Shown here: piece after piece, positions 20,687 through 28,735 of the stretch
Position numbering within the stretch: position 1 is the first letter of the stretch
Layout of the letters: every line of letters begins with the position of its first letter
Origin: Parapedobacter indicus
Lineage (GTDB): Bacteria; Bacteroidota; Bacteroidia; Sphingobacteriales; Sphingobacteriaceae
DNA length: 64,000 nucleotides
Reading direction: 5' to 3'
NCBI RefSeq assembly: GCF_900113765.1
Contig: NZ_FOQO01000006.1
Span: forward strand, 124,001 to 188,000
The notes under the pieces: generated by a model
Seen by the model: only the letters and a program-made list of their open reading frames with translations
What the model was told of the DNA's origin: nothing
Database searches by the model: none
Program-made: the position numbers and the translations under genes

Positions 20687-21205
20687 TTAACCTCTTTCCT
20701 GTAACGTTTTGACCAATCCAGCCAATGTGTTGCCTCCCGACTGGAGAGCCGAAACCACATTTTTGGCCGGAGACTGCAGCAAGCCGATGATGTCACCGAT
20801 CAACTCATTCTTCGATTTGAGTTTGCTCAGCGCATCCACTTGGTTGTCTCCAATGAAAACCGCTGCATCGATGTAAGCTCCTTTCAATACAGGCTTATCG
20901 CCACTCTTCCGGAGCTCTTTAATCAATTTAGCAGGTGCATTACCGGTTTCGGAAAAAAGCATCGTAGAAGAACCCTTCAATACGCTCAACAATTCTTCTG
21001 AATCCACACCCGCTTCTACAAGCGCCTTCTTGATCAAGGTGTTTTTTACCACCTGAATGGCTATACCACTGTCGAAACACTTACGACGGATGCCATTGAT
21101 TTTAGCCACGGTCAAATCAGCAGTATCGGTAATGTAAAAATTACCGTACGATTTAATCTGTTCAGCCAAAGCTTTAACAATTTCTTGCTTTTCTTCTCTT
21201 TTCAT
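20687..21205 (-). CDS. rplJ: 50S ribosomal protein L10
   Basis: This 172-aa stalk-base protein anchors L7/L12 dimers. It starts MKREEKQEIVKALAEQI and contains RRKCFDSGIAIQVVKNTLIKKAL, typical of L10. The C-terminal helix (NVVSALQSGGNTLAGLVKTLQERG) is the L12-binding helix. The start is 2 bases after rplA, so there is no room for an E. coli-style L10 leader between them. Confidence 0.97.
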   Translation of the reverse strand: MKREEKQEIVKALAEQIKSYGNFYITDTADLTVAKINGIRRKCFDSGIAIQVVKNTLIKKALVEAGVDSEELLSVLKGSSTMLFSETGNAPAKLIKELRKSGDKPVLKGAYIDAAVFIGDNQVDALSKLKSKNELIGDIIGLLQSPAKNVVSALQSGGNTLAGLVKTLQERG

Positions 21206-21207
21206 GA

Positions 21208-21906
21208 TTAAATTCCTGCTACTGATTTAGTTTCAATCTGAATACCGGGGCTCATGGTAGAAGAGAGGTAAATACTTTTGAAATACGTTCCCTTTGCCGC
21301 TGACGGCTTCAACTTAGAAATTGTTTGCAATACTTCTAAGGCATTTTCATAAATCTTATCCGATGAAAAAGATGCTTTGCCTATGGAGGTATGAATAATT
21401 CCAGTCTTGTCTACCTTGAAATCAATTTTACCCGCCTTGACTTCTGTAACCGCTTTACCTACATCGGTTGTTACCGTGCCGGTTTTCGGATTAGGCATCA
21501 AGTTACGCGGGCCGAGGATACGGCCCAACTTACCTACCTTAGCCATTACACTGGGCATGGTAATAATGATGTCAATATCGGTCCATCCGCCTTCTATCTT
21601 ACTGATATAGTCGTCCAATCCCACATAGTCTGCTCCGGCCGCCTTCGCTTCTTCCTCTTTATCGGGAGTACAAAGCACCAGCACGCGGACGGTTTTACCC
21701 GTACCATGTGGCAAAGTTGCGATACCCCGTACCATTTGATTGGCTTTACGGGGATCTACGCCAAGGCGTACATCGATATCCACCGACGCATCAAATTTGG
21801 CAATAGTGATATCTTTTACCAAGGCGGAAGCCTCCTGCAAAGAATATGCTTTACCAATTTCAATCTTGGATAGTGCCGCTTTCTGATTTTTCGTTAATCT
21901 TGCCAC
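21208..21906 (-). CDS. rplA: 50S ribosomal protein L1
   Basis: The 232-aa L1-stalk protein. Hallmarks are [15 protein letters not shown] (domain I RNA contact), [40 protein letters not shown] (signature) and the closing [11 protein letters not shown]. It binds 23S rRNA and, in many bacteria, represses its own mRNA. It is 22 bases after rplK. Confidence 0.98.
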   Translation of the reverse strand: MARLTKNQKAALSKIEIGKAYSLQEASALVKDITIAKFDASVDIDVRLGVDPRKANQMVRGIATLPHGTGKTVRVLVLCTPDKEEEAKAAGADYVGLDDYISKIEGGWTDIDIIITMPSVMAKVGKLGRILGPRNLMPNPKTGTVTTDVGKAVTEVKAGKIDFKVDKTGIIHTSIGKASFSSDKIYENALEVLQTISKLKPSAAKGTYFKSIYLSSTMSPGIQIETKSVAGI

Positions 21907-21928
21907 TTTCTTAAACTGATTTCGTTAA

Positions 21929-22372
21929 TTAATTGTTCCAGGGCGCATTACCATTTACAGTAATCCCCATACTACGCGCCGTCCCAGCTACCATCCGCAT
22001 CGCCGAATCCAGTGTAAACGCATTCAAATCAGCCATTTTATCTTTCGCAATGGTTTCCACCTGTTCCCAGGTAACCGAACCTACCTTTTTACGGTTAGGC
22101 TCACCAGAGCCTCCTTTCACACCCGTTGCCTCAATTAATTGAATGGCCACCGGAGGAGTTTTAATGATAAAATCGAATGATTTGTCGCTGTACACCGTGA
22201 TAACAACGGGCAATACCTTGCCGGGCTTGTCTTGGGTGCGTGCATTGAACTGCTTGCAAAATTCCATGATATTCACCCCCTTGGCACCCAAAGCGGGACC
22301 CACCGGGGGCGACGGATTTGCAGCGCCGCCCTTCACTTGTAATTTTACTAACGCACTGACTTCTTTTGCCAT
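21929..22372 (-). CDS. rplK: 50S ribosomal protein L11
   Basis: The 147-aa protein of the GTPase-associated centre. [24 protein letters not shown] is the conserved N-terminal domain, and the C-terminal RNA-binding domain has [19 protein letters not shown] and [11 protein letters not shown] separate promoter at 22488-22519 lies upstream, so rplKAJL-rpoBC can be transcribed without secE-nusG. Confidence 0.98.
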   Translation of the reverse strand: MAKEVSALVKLQVKGGAANPSPPVGPALGAKGVNIMEFCKQFNARTQDKPGKVLPVVITVYSDKSFDFIIKTPPVAIQLIEATGVKGGSGEPNRKKVGSVTWEQVETIAKDKMADLNAFTLDSAMRMVAGTARSMGITVNGNAPWNN

Positions 22373-22487
22373 TTCTCGATGTAAATTTAATTAATAAATG
22401 TTTGTTAGTAAGTTGGAAGCATTTAACGTAACATTTAGATTTTGAAGCGCTTATCGCTTAATTGCACAAGCACCCCAAAATGGAGTG

Positions 22488-22519
22488 CAAAGGTACAAAA
22501 AATTTTATAAATAAAGCAA
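22488..22519 (-). promoter_or_regulatory. Internal promoter upstream of rplK
   Basis: Minus-strand TTG (22519-22517), a 21-base spacer and TACCTTTG (22495-22488). The leader of about 110 bases begins with an imperfect hairpin (GCACTCCA...TGGGGTGC, near 22468-22487), a possible L1 or L11 feedback site by analogy only. Confidence 0.65.
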
Positions 22520-22525
22520 CGATGC

Positions 22526-23071
22526 TTATTCTTTTTCTACTTGTATATAATTCAGTTCCAAAGGCGTCTTGCGGCCAAATACCTTAACCATCACCTTCAG
22601 CTTCTTTTTCTCTTCGTTTACCTCTTCGATTTCTCCGGTAAATCCATTGAATGGACCGTCGTTTACCTTGACGAGTTCACCTACATAAAAAGGCACATTC
22701 ATCAATTCGCCCTGTTCGGACATTTCATCGACCTTGCCCAGGATCCGGTTGATTTCGGCAGGCCGCAAGGGAATGGGGGTGCCGTCTTTATCCCCTAAAA
22801 AACCAACAACACTGTTAATGTTCTTAATTACGTGTTCCAACTCACCATCCAACGCCGCTTCCAGCAATACATACCCCGGATAGAAATTGCGCTCCTTAGC
22901 CACCTTCTTTCCGTCTCGCATCTGGTAATACTTTTCCATCGGAATCAGCACCTGTGGCACCAGATGATTGATCCCCATGCGGTTTATTTCTGCCTCTATA
23001 TATTGTTTTACCTTCTTTTCCTTACCACTTACGGCCCGTACAACATACCATTTCAGTGCTTGATCTGCCAT
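22526..23071 (-). CDS. nusG: Transcription termination/antitermination factor NusG
   Basis: The 181-aa NusG has an NGN domain beginning WYVVRAVSGKEKKVKQYIE with FYPGYVLLEA, and a C-terminal KOW domain with GELVKVNDGPFNGFTGEIEEVNEEKKKLKVMVKVFGR. It binds the RNA polymerase clamp and links to Rho or S10. It starts 17 bases after secE. Confidence 0.97.
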   Translation of the reverse strand: MADQALKWYVVRAVSGKEKKVKQYIEAEINRMGINHLVPQVLIPMEKYYQMRDGKKVAKERNFYPGYVLLEAALDGELEHVIKNINSVVGFLGDKDGTPIPLRPAEINRILGKVDEMSEQGELMNVPFYVGELVKVNDGPFNGFTGEIEEVNEEKKKLKVMVKVFGRKTPLELNYIQVEKE

Positions 23072-23088
23072 TTCTTCTTTCCCAGCAA

Positions 23089-23283
23089 TTAAGACCTAAT
23101 ATTATAAAACAACTCCAGCACAGTACTCGATGCCTTATCCATAGCAAAAATCACTAACGCAATGATAATTGACGCCACCAATACCACCACGGCCGAACTT
23201 TGCAGTTGAGACCACGTCGGCCAAGTGACCTTCTGACTCATTTCTGTATAAGAGTCTTTTATAAATTCAAGTACGTTTGCCAT
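23089..23283 (-). CDS. secE: Preprotein translocase subunit SecE
   Basis: A 64-aa single-span inner-membrane subunit of the SecYEG channel. KDSYTEMSQKVTWPTWSQLQSS is the conserved amphipathic helix preceding the membrane helix (VVVLVASIIIALVIFAMD). The size is the short form normal outside enterobacteria. It sits between tRNA-Trp and nusG. Confidence 0.95.
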   Translation of the reverse strand: MANVLEFIKDSYTEMSQKVTWPTWSQLQSSAVVVLVASIIIALVIFAMDKASSTVLELFYNIRS

Positions 23284-23302
23284 TTTTTACCATTCGTTTT
23301 TG

Positions 23303-23373
23303 CACGGGCACCAGGATTCGAACCCAGATCAAAGGTTTTGGAGACCTCTATTCTACCATTGAACTATGCCCGT
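23303..23373 (-). tRNA. tRNA-Trp(CCA)
   Basis: The minus strand folds as a 71-nt cloverleaf: acceptor ACGGGCA/TGCCCGT, anticodon CCA (complement of 23339-23341), T-loop TTCGAAT, discriminator G at 23303. The CCA tail is not encoded. It lies between tuf and secE, a placement shared by several bacterial phyla. Confidence 0.97.
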
Positions 23374-23375
23374 GT

Positions 23376-23434
23376 GTGTCTTCATTCATTAGACACGATT
23401 AGCTAATCAGTCACGTACTGATTAGCTAATCAGT
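23376..23434. promoter_or_regulatory. Nested palindromes between tuf and tRNA-Trp
   Basis: ACTGATTAGCTAATCAGT (23417-23434) is an 18-bp perfect palindrome. A second copy lacking its first bases, GATTAGCTAATCAGT (23397-23411), pairs with 23417-23431 as a perfect 15-bp stem with a 5-base loop. A further 6-bp stem GTGTCT/AGACAC (23376-23381 with 23391-23396) follows towards tRNA-Trp. No T-tract follows, so an RNA-processing signal or protein site is more likely than a terminator. Confidence 0.7.
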
Positions 23435-23462
23435 TGGAATATTCAATCCCGAGGGGACTGTT

Positions 23463-24650
23463 TTACTTGATAATCTCAGTTACCTGTCCGGCACCTACGG
23501 TCCGACCACCTTCACGGATCGCGAAACGAAGACCTTTTTCCATTGCGATCGCGTTGATCAATTTTACAGTGATCGTTACGTTATCGCCAGGCATTACCAT
23601 TTCCACACCATCAGGAAGCGCGATCTCGCCTGTTACGTCTGTGGTACGGAAATAAAATTGCGGACGGTATTTGTTGAAGAACGGTGTATGACGGCCACCC
23701 TCAGCTTTTGACAATACGTAAACTTCCGCTTTGAATTCGGTGTGCGGAGTTACAGAACCTGGTTTACAGATTACCATACCCCGACGGATATCGGTTTTTT
23801 CAATACCGCGCAACAGCAGACCTACGTTATCACCCGCTTCACCGTAGTCGAGGATTTTGCGGAACATTTCCACACCTGTTACCGTTGATTTCAGGTTTTC
23901 AGCACCCATACCTAGAATCTCAACCGGGTCACCGGTATTGATTACACCACGCTCGATACGTCCGGTGGCAACCGTACCACGACCAGTGATCGAAAATACG
24001 TCTTCAATCGGCATCAGGAACGGAAGGTCTGTCAACCGCGGAGGAATCGGAATGTAGTTATCTACGGCGTCCATCAATTCCATGATTTTTTCAACCCACT
24101 GCGGCTCACCATTCAGGCCACCCAATGCAGAACCACGGATTACAGGAATATCATCACCCGGATATTCATAGAATGACAACAATTCGCGGATTTCCATTTC
24201 AACCAAATCCAACAACTCAGGATCGTCTACCAAATCCACCTTGTTCATGAATACCACCAAAGCAGGTACACCTACCTGACGAGCCAACAGGATGTGCTCG
24301 CGGGTTTGGGGCATCGGACCGTCGGTAGCAGCGACGACGATGATAGCGCCGTCCATTTGCGCAGCACCGGTAACCATGTTTTTTACGTAGTCAGCGTGTC
24401 CGGGGCAGTCAACGTGCGCATAGTGACGATTGGCTGTTTGATATTCTACGTGCGATGTATTGATGGTGATACCACGTTCTTTTTCTTCGGGGGCAGAGTC
24501 GATGGAATCGAAAGAGCGGGCTTCAGAAAGTCCTTTGTCTGCCAGCACTTTTGTAATAGCGGCGGTAGTAGTTGTTTTACCGTGGTCAACGTGACCGATC
24601 GTACCAATGTTTAAGTGCGGCTTACTGCGGTCAAATTTCTCTTTTGCCAT
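23463..24650 (-). CDS. tuf: Elongation factor Tu
   Basis: The 395-aa GTPase that delivers aminoacyl-tRNA to the ribosome. G1 is GHVDHGKTT near residue 19, switch I ends in [10 protein letters not shown]3 is DCPGHAD and G4 is MNKVDLVDD. Domains 2 and 3 contain [12 protein letters not shown] and the C-terminal [12 protein letters not shown]. The gene sits directly behind a four-tRNA array, the arrangement of E. coli tufB. Confidence 0.99.
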   Translation of the reverse strand: MAKEKFDRSKPHLNIGTIGHVDHGKTTTTAAITKVLADKGLSEARSFDSIDSAPEEKERGITINTSHVEYQTANRHYAHVDCPGHADYVKNMVTGAAQMDGAIIVVAATDGPMPQTREHILLARQVGVPALVVFMNKVDLVDDPELLDLVEMEIRELLSFYEYPGDDIPVIRGSALGGLNGEPQWVEKIMELMDAVDNYIPIPPRLTDLPFLMPIEDVFSITGRGTVATGRIERGVINTGDPVEILGMGAENLKSTVTGVEMFRKILDYGEAGDNVGLLLRGIEKTDIRRGMVICKPGSVTPHTEFKAEVYVLSKAEGGRHTPFFNKYRPQFYFRTTDVTGEIALPDGVEMVMPGDNVTITVKLINAIAMEKGLRFAIREGGRTVGAGQVTEIIK

Positions 24651-24714
24651 GTTTTATGCGAATTAGTAATTTAAAATTTTATTGTATGATGTTAACTATT
24701 ATGTTACTCTTACG

Positions 24715-24786
<72 letters not shown>

Positions 24787-24860
24787 TTTGTGTTTACAAT
24801 CAAAATTCCCTGCCAATTCACTTTTTAGTGGCTTGACAGAGACATGATCAACACCTTATG

Positions 24861-24933
24861 AGCGGAAGACGGGTCTCGAACCCGCAACCTATAGCTTGGA
24901 AGGCTATCGCTCTACCAATTGAGCTACTTCCGC
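24861..24933 (-). tRNA. tRNA-Gly(TCC)
   Basis: Minus-strand cloverleaf with acceptor GCGGAAG/CTTCCGC, anticodon TCC (complement of 24898-24900) and discriminator T. Confidence 0.97.
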
Positions 24934-24938
24934 TGAAG

Positions 24939-25019
24939 TGGGGGGAGAAGGATTCGAACCTTCGAAGCCGAAGCAACGGATTTACAGTCCGTCCCATTTG
25001 ACCGCTCTGGAATCCCCCC
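24939..25019 (-). tRNA. tRNA-Tyr(GTA)
   Basis: An 81-nt class II tRNA on the minus strand with acceptor GGGGGGA/TCCCCCC, anticodon GTA (complement of 24983-24985), a long variable arm and discriminator A. It lies 5 bases from tRNA-Gly. Confidence 0.97.
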
Positions 25020-25028
25020 AGATTTTAG

Positions 25029-25101
<73 letters not shown>

Positions 25102-25238
25102 ATAAATATTTCAAAAAACACGCGTTCCCCACATTCCGGCTCACCAGCTACCCGCAGTTACCTGCCGGTTTCCAACCGCTGACAAACAAACTAAGGAGGC
25201 AAAAACCTTCAAAAAACGCCCTTTTCCTTTAGGGACTG

Positions 25239-25268
25239 CAAAGATATACAAACTTGTATTAATACAAA
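25239..25268 (-). promoter_or_regulatory. Promoter of the tRNA-tuf block
   Basis: Minus-strand TTTG (25268-25265), an 18-base spacer and TATCTTTG (25246-25239). The expected start near 25232 leaves about 130 bases before tRNA-Thr(TGT). The leader (25102-25232) holds no gene. Confidence 0.7.
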
Positions 25269-25340
25269 AATAATTTACAAAAATATAGATAGGCCCACGG
25301 GTTATCGGTTAATCCGTATCTTCGCCGCAGAAATTGTGCT

Positions 25341-26495
25341 ATGGAAATGGTTCGACGTTACCTACTTTGCCTACTTATCGGGATTACTACGCTTCCTGCT
25401 CTCTCACAGGAAAAAAAGAGTCTTTGGGATCATAAACTTATTAAGCGATTTGTTTCACCCGAAAAGGATAGCACGCGATCGGCCGGATTTATCGTTGTCC
25501 CGGCATTGGGATACGCACAGGAAACCGGATTGGAATTTGGCTTAGCCGGCGTTTACAATTTTTATCTCGACAAGACAGACACCACCATCCGAACATCCAA
25601 CATCACCTTTATCGGAACCTTTACCACCGAGCGGCAGACCAATCTCAAGCTGGAATCGGATATATGGACCACAGGTAACCAATACCACTACACCAGCGAA
25701 CTCCGCTTCCGGAATTTTCCATTCAATTTCTATGGGATTGGCAACCAAACGAATGAGCGGGATGAGGACGTTTTGCTCATGCAACTGATCCGCCTTCGTT
25801 TTGAAGGTGAACGCAGACTGGCTCCCAATTATTATGCAGGAATTAACTTGGCTTACGAGCGTTTCGCTTTTTCCGACCGTGAAAACGGCGGGATATTCCA
25901 ACAGGCACCTCCTTATGGGCAAATGGGTGGTGGGCATTTCCTGTTGGGCATTTCCCAACTGTATGACACGCGCGATATCAACACCTACACCACCCGAGGG
26001 TATTACGCCCGTGCCAAATATGCTTATTCACCCGGATTTGGTGACGGCAGCCGCTTTAAGGGGAGCATCCTAGACGTAGACTTACGCGCGTTTCTCCCCT
26101 TATCCGATCAATTGACGCTGGGATTCAACGGTCACTATAAAACATCAATAGGCTCACGCATTCCCTTCTATATATACCGTGAGCTGGGTGGCGATATGAT
26201 GATGCGTGGCTATTACACAGGCAGATATCGCGACCGCAGTCTGATAGCCGCCCAAAGTGAACTCCGTTATCGCTTTCACCCGCGGGTAGGCGTCGCCGGC
26301 TTTATCGGAACAGGGTCCACCTACCATGATGGTTGGCGAAATGCGCGGCTTATTCCTTCTTATGGCGGTGGTATCCGCTACTTTTTTGATCTGGAACATA
26401 ACAGCAGTGTCCGCCTTGATTATGGAATCGGAGAGCAACGCCCCGGCGAAAAGCGCCAGGGCGGTTTCTACCTGTCATTGAGCGAGGCTTTTTAA
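25341..26495 (+). CDS. BamA/TamA-like (Omp85 superfamily) outer-membrane barrel protein
   Basis: The 384-aa protein has a signal peptide cleaved near ALS at about residue 23. It has no obvious POTRA domain: the mature part goes directly into alternating beta strands (GYAQETGLEFGLAGVYNFY and others). Near the end it has ELGGDMMMRGYYTGRYRDR, the RGY/F motif of the surface-antigen D15 barrel, and it finishes with a terminal Phe, the usual Bam recognition residue. It fits the short POTRA-less BamA/TamA family proteins of Bacteroidota, whose function is undefined. A near-consensus -7 box (TATCTTCG, 25317-25324) precedes the ATG. Its stop abuts the stop of the convergent lipoprotein gene with no spacer. 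Confidence 0.82.
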   Translation: MEMVRRYLLCLLIGITTLPALSQEKKSLWDHKLIKRFVSPEKDSTRSAGFIVVPALGYAQETGLEFGLAGVYNFYLDKTDTTIRTSNITFIGTFTTERQTNLKLESDIWTTGNQYHYTSELRFRNFPFNFYGIGNQTNERDEDVLLMQLIRLRFEGERRLAPNYYAGINLAYERFAFSDRENGGIFQQAPPYGQMGGGHFLLGISQLYDTRDINTYTTRGYYARAKYAYSPGFGDGSRFKGSILDVDLRAFLPLSDQLTLGFNGHYKTSIGSRIPFYIYRELGGDMMMRGYYTGRYRDRSLIAAQSELRYRFHPRVGVAGFIGTGSTYHDGWRNARLIPSYGGGIRYFFDLEHNSSVRLDYGIGEQRPGEKRQGGFYLSLSEAF

Positions 26496-28007
26496 TCAAA
26501 ACTTCTGTTCGATCGTATCATCCCAGTCGGGGTTGATATCGATGGCAAAACGGTCTAAATCCCCCAATAGTTTTCCACTAAATAGCAGTTGTACGTTATT
26601 ACGGATACTTTCGGCCACTGTTACGCTACGCAACACCTCCTCGTCCGCTCCATAGGCCGTAAGCTCATAATTAACGTCGTAGGTATGCCCCTCGTCAATC
26701 AATCCAAAAAACTGGTGGAAAGCTATTTGGAAATCCTCCGTCGTCTCAAAATCACTGAAGGCGATCGATTGGGCATCGGACATGGGTAAACCGGATGGGA
26801 TTCCGAAAGGTGTATATAGGTAGTTTTCATGGCTTCTGGTCACTGTGATTTTCGTTATCTTTTGTAAATCGCCCATCAGATCCGCAAAATTAAATTTGAT
26901 CAAACTGAAACACCGTGTCAGCACAGCCGATTCTGCTACGTCGGTATCCCCTACTTCTAAATCCGATCTCAACAATGCATACGTAACCGCCCGATGATCA
27001 TCAAACTCCTGTCCGAAGTAAAACTCACTTGCATGGGTAAGATCTTCCGGCAGAAGTAAGCTTCGATCGGATTGATAAGCCAGAAACAAGACGTCATAGG
27101 TACCTTCGGTTAAATTCATTGTCAATAAATCGCCTTCCTCCAGCTCGTCCATTGCAAATTTTTGTTGGGCTACAACCGTTCCATCGTCAGATGAGAATAC
27201 GTAATAGTGCAATGTACTCGGCATCGACGGATCGGTCTCCGTTACCACTTCGCCATTGTATACACCGGAAAGGCGGATGTTATCCAGTTTAACAACACCC
27301 GCACTCTCGTTGTAATCATTGTCATCGTCACGGTTACCGGCTAGAAAATCAAATTTTAATTTTAGTACGTCAACGCCGATAAATTGTGGAAAAACGCTAA
27401 TATCAAAAGTATATTCATTTCGGGCTTGAGCCCCCATCTTCTCGAATTGATTATTTTCAGCCAATACTTCATAGCTATCGCCGCCGTCAATCGAATAGGA
27501 TAATAAGAAGTCTTTGGGTCCCGTATTAGAGCTACTGATATCAAAGCTGAAATCCGCAAAAGAACTGATTCCAACCACGGGCAGATTCATTTCAACTGTT
27601 TTTACACCTTTCATACTCAACGCGTCGCCGGCCTCATATACGTCGGAAGCAAACCCTGTCCCAAACTTCAAATCCGCGTCCGCCTCAACCCCTACACCTT
27701 TCTCATCCACCGCAATGTCCGGCTCTAACGTTTCGTCATTAAAAGACCAATAATAGAGGTACTGCGATTCGGGGCTTGGTGCAAGGTTATGCAACGCCTG
27801 CATCCCCATATCCGAGAGAGCCATACCTCTCTTTATATACCGACCGGACAAAGACGCAACTTCGGATTCGAAGCCCGATAACTTAAAAGTAATTTGACGC
27901 ACATCGTCTTTCTCCGACGGCGGTATCGGAACATCCCGGTGACAGCCGACCAATAAAAACAATTCTGCAAAGCAAATTTGGTAAAAGGTTTTTTGTAAAG
28001 ACATCAT
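26496..28007 (-). CDS. Large lipoprotein with jelly-roll-like and FimB/Mfa2-like regions
   Basis: This 503-aa protein has a lipobox ending LLVGC at residue 22, so it is probably an outer-membrane lipoprotein. The N-terminal half (about 80-250) has YYWSFNDETLEPDI, then SYSIDGGDSYEVL and VKLDNIRLSGVYNG, a pattern seen in Bacteroidota jelly-roll or discoidin-like modules that begin with W-F-N. The second half (about 260-490) has LHYYVFSSDDGTVVAQQKF, GTYDVLFLAYQ and LIKFNFADL, reminiscent of FimB/Mfa2 fimbrial anchor subunits. Neither assignment is firm. Cofactor or adhesive activity cannot be read. The upstream 728 bases are gene-free; a possible -7 box (TAATTTTG, minus strand 28248-28241) lies there. 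Confidence 0.55.
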   Translation of the reverse strand: MMSLQKTFYQICFAELFLLVGCHRDVPIPPSEKDDVRQITFKLSGFESEVASLSGRYIKRGMALSDMGMQALHNLAPSPESQYLYYWSFNDETLEPDIAVDEKGVGVEADADLKFGTGFASDVYEAGDALSMKGVKTVEMNLPVVGISSFADFSFDISSSNTGPKDFLLSYSIDGGDSYEVLAENNQFEKMGAQARNEYTFDISVFPQFIGVDVLKLKFDFLAGNRDDDNDYNESAGVVKLDNIRLSGVYNGEVVTETDPSMPSTLHYYVFSSDDGTVVAQQKFAMDELEEGDLLTMNLTEGTYDVLFLAYQSDRSLLLPEDLTHASEFYFGQEFDDHRAVTYALLRSDLEVGDTDVAESAVLTRCFSLIKFNFADLMGDLQKITKITVTRSHENYLYTPFGIPSGLPMSDAQSIAFSDFETTEDFQIAFHQFFGLIDEGHTYDVNYELTAYGADEEVLRSVTVAESIRNNVQLLFSGKLLGDLDRFAIDINPDWDDTIEQKF

Positions 28008-28433
28008 AATTATGTTGAGTTAGTGAATCCATACAAGAAATCCTATCTTCCTGGATAGACCTAACTCCCCTAATTACCTAAGTTGTATTGCCAGTTTAAG
28101 AAGCCGGAATTTAAGTCCAGTGTTTAGAATCCACCCGAAAATAGTTGATTTTAAACGGAATGACGCCACCAAAAACGAACTGCTAGGGAATCTTTACAAT
28201 GCCAGCAACATGGATTAACAATTAAAACAATTGATCAATTCAAAATTAGCCTGTTGAACAAGAAATTAATAAGAGCGCCTATTGGCGTAACTCTTCAAAT
28301 ACTTGTATATATCAAACAGAATTAACAGATTTGCATAATCAACGCAGCATCATAAACAACCCCGTACCGTGATAACTTAGGTCAAGACAAGATCTATACC
28401 AAGGGGGCACCTTCTTAATACCTACTTCGTAAT

Positions 28434-28501
28434 GAGTCCAAGGTGAGTCCAAGGTGAGTCCAGGATGAGTCCGGCTTTTTCTAGGAAAAACCGGACTCAT
28501 C
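28434..28501. repeat. Phased GAGTCC array running into a 17-bp hairpin
   Basis: GAGTCC occurs at 28434, 28445, 28456 and 28467, exactly 11 bases apart, with AAGGT-like linkers. The fourth copy is part of the left arm (28464-28481) of a hairpin whose right arm is 28485-28501, with a 3-base loop and one bulged C. The stem ends in the run TTTTTC/GAAAAA. Nothing encoded explains it. Confidence 0.85.
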
Positions 28502-28663
28502 TTAGACTCACCACATATCCAATACGGGTTCAGGGATAAGGAGGTATGAAGCAGGTGCCGGGCAGGTATTTGCTTTGTCCGACGGATGGTGGAACGATGC
28601 CAAATAAAAGAAGGCAGTGGGATTGGTTTGTTGTAAAATTACGGATCTGGGAGGATGTATACA

Positions 28664-28720
28664 AGAATTCGTGCACCTTTCTTGGCTAACCTATTTTCAA
28701 CCAAAAGACGCACGAATTCT
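28664..28720. repeat. Long inverted repeat immediately downstream of the metalloprotease gene
   Basis: AGAATTCGTGC (28664-28674) and GCACGAATTCT (28710-28720) are perfect inverted copies 35 bases apart. Inside, CTTTCTTGG and CCAAAAG-like arms extend the fold with bulges. The structure starts 15 bases past the stop codon. There is no T-tract, so it is not a standard terminator. Confidence 0.7.
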
Positions 28721-28735
28721 CAAGAAAACACCTGC

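Larger units (their letters stand above)
28008..28735. other. 728-base gene-free region between lipoprotein and metalloprotease genes
   Basis: No ORF of useful length is seen on either strand. The stretch holds the 5' leader of the lipoprotein gene, the GAGTCC array and hairpin (28434-28501), and a long inverted repeat near the metalloprotease stop (28664-28720). The remainder shows no recognisable structure. Confidence 0.7.

Noticed and set aside
28664..28720. Possible integron attC site
   Set aside because: The fold is similar in size, but no GTTRRRY core or integron integrase is present.
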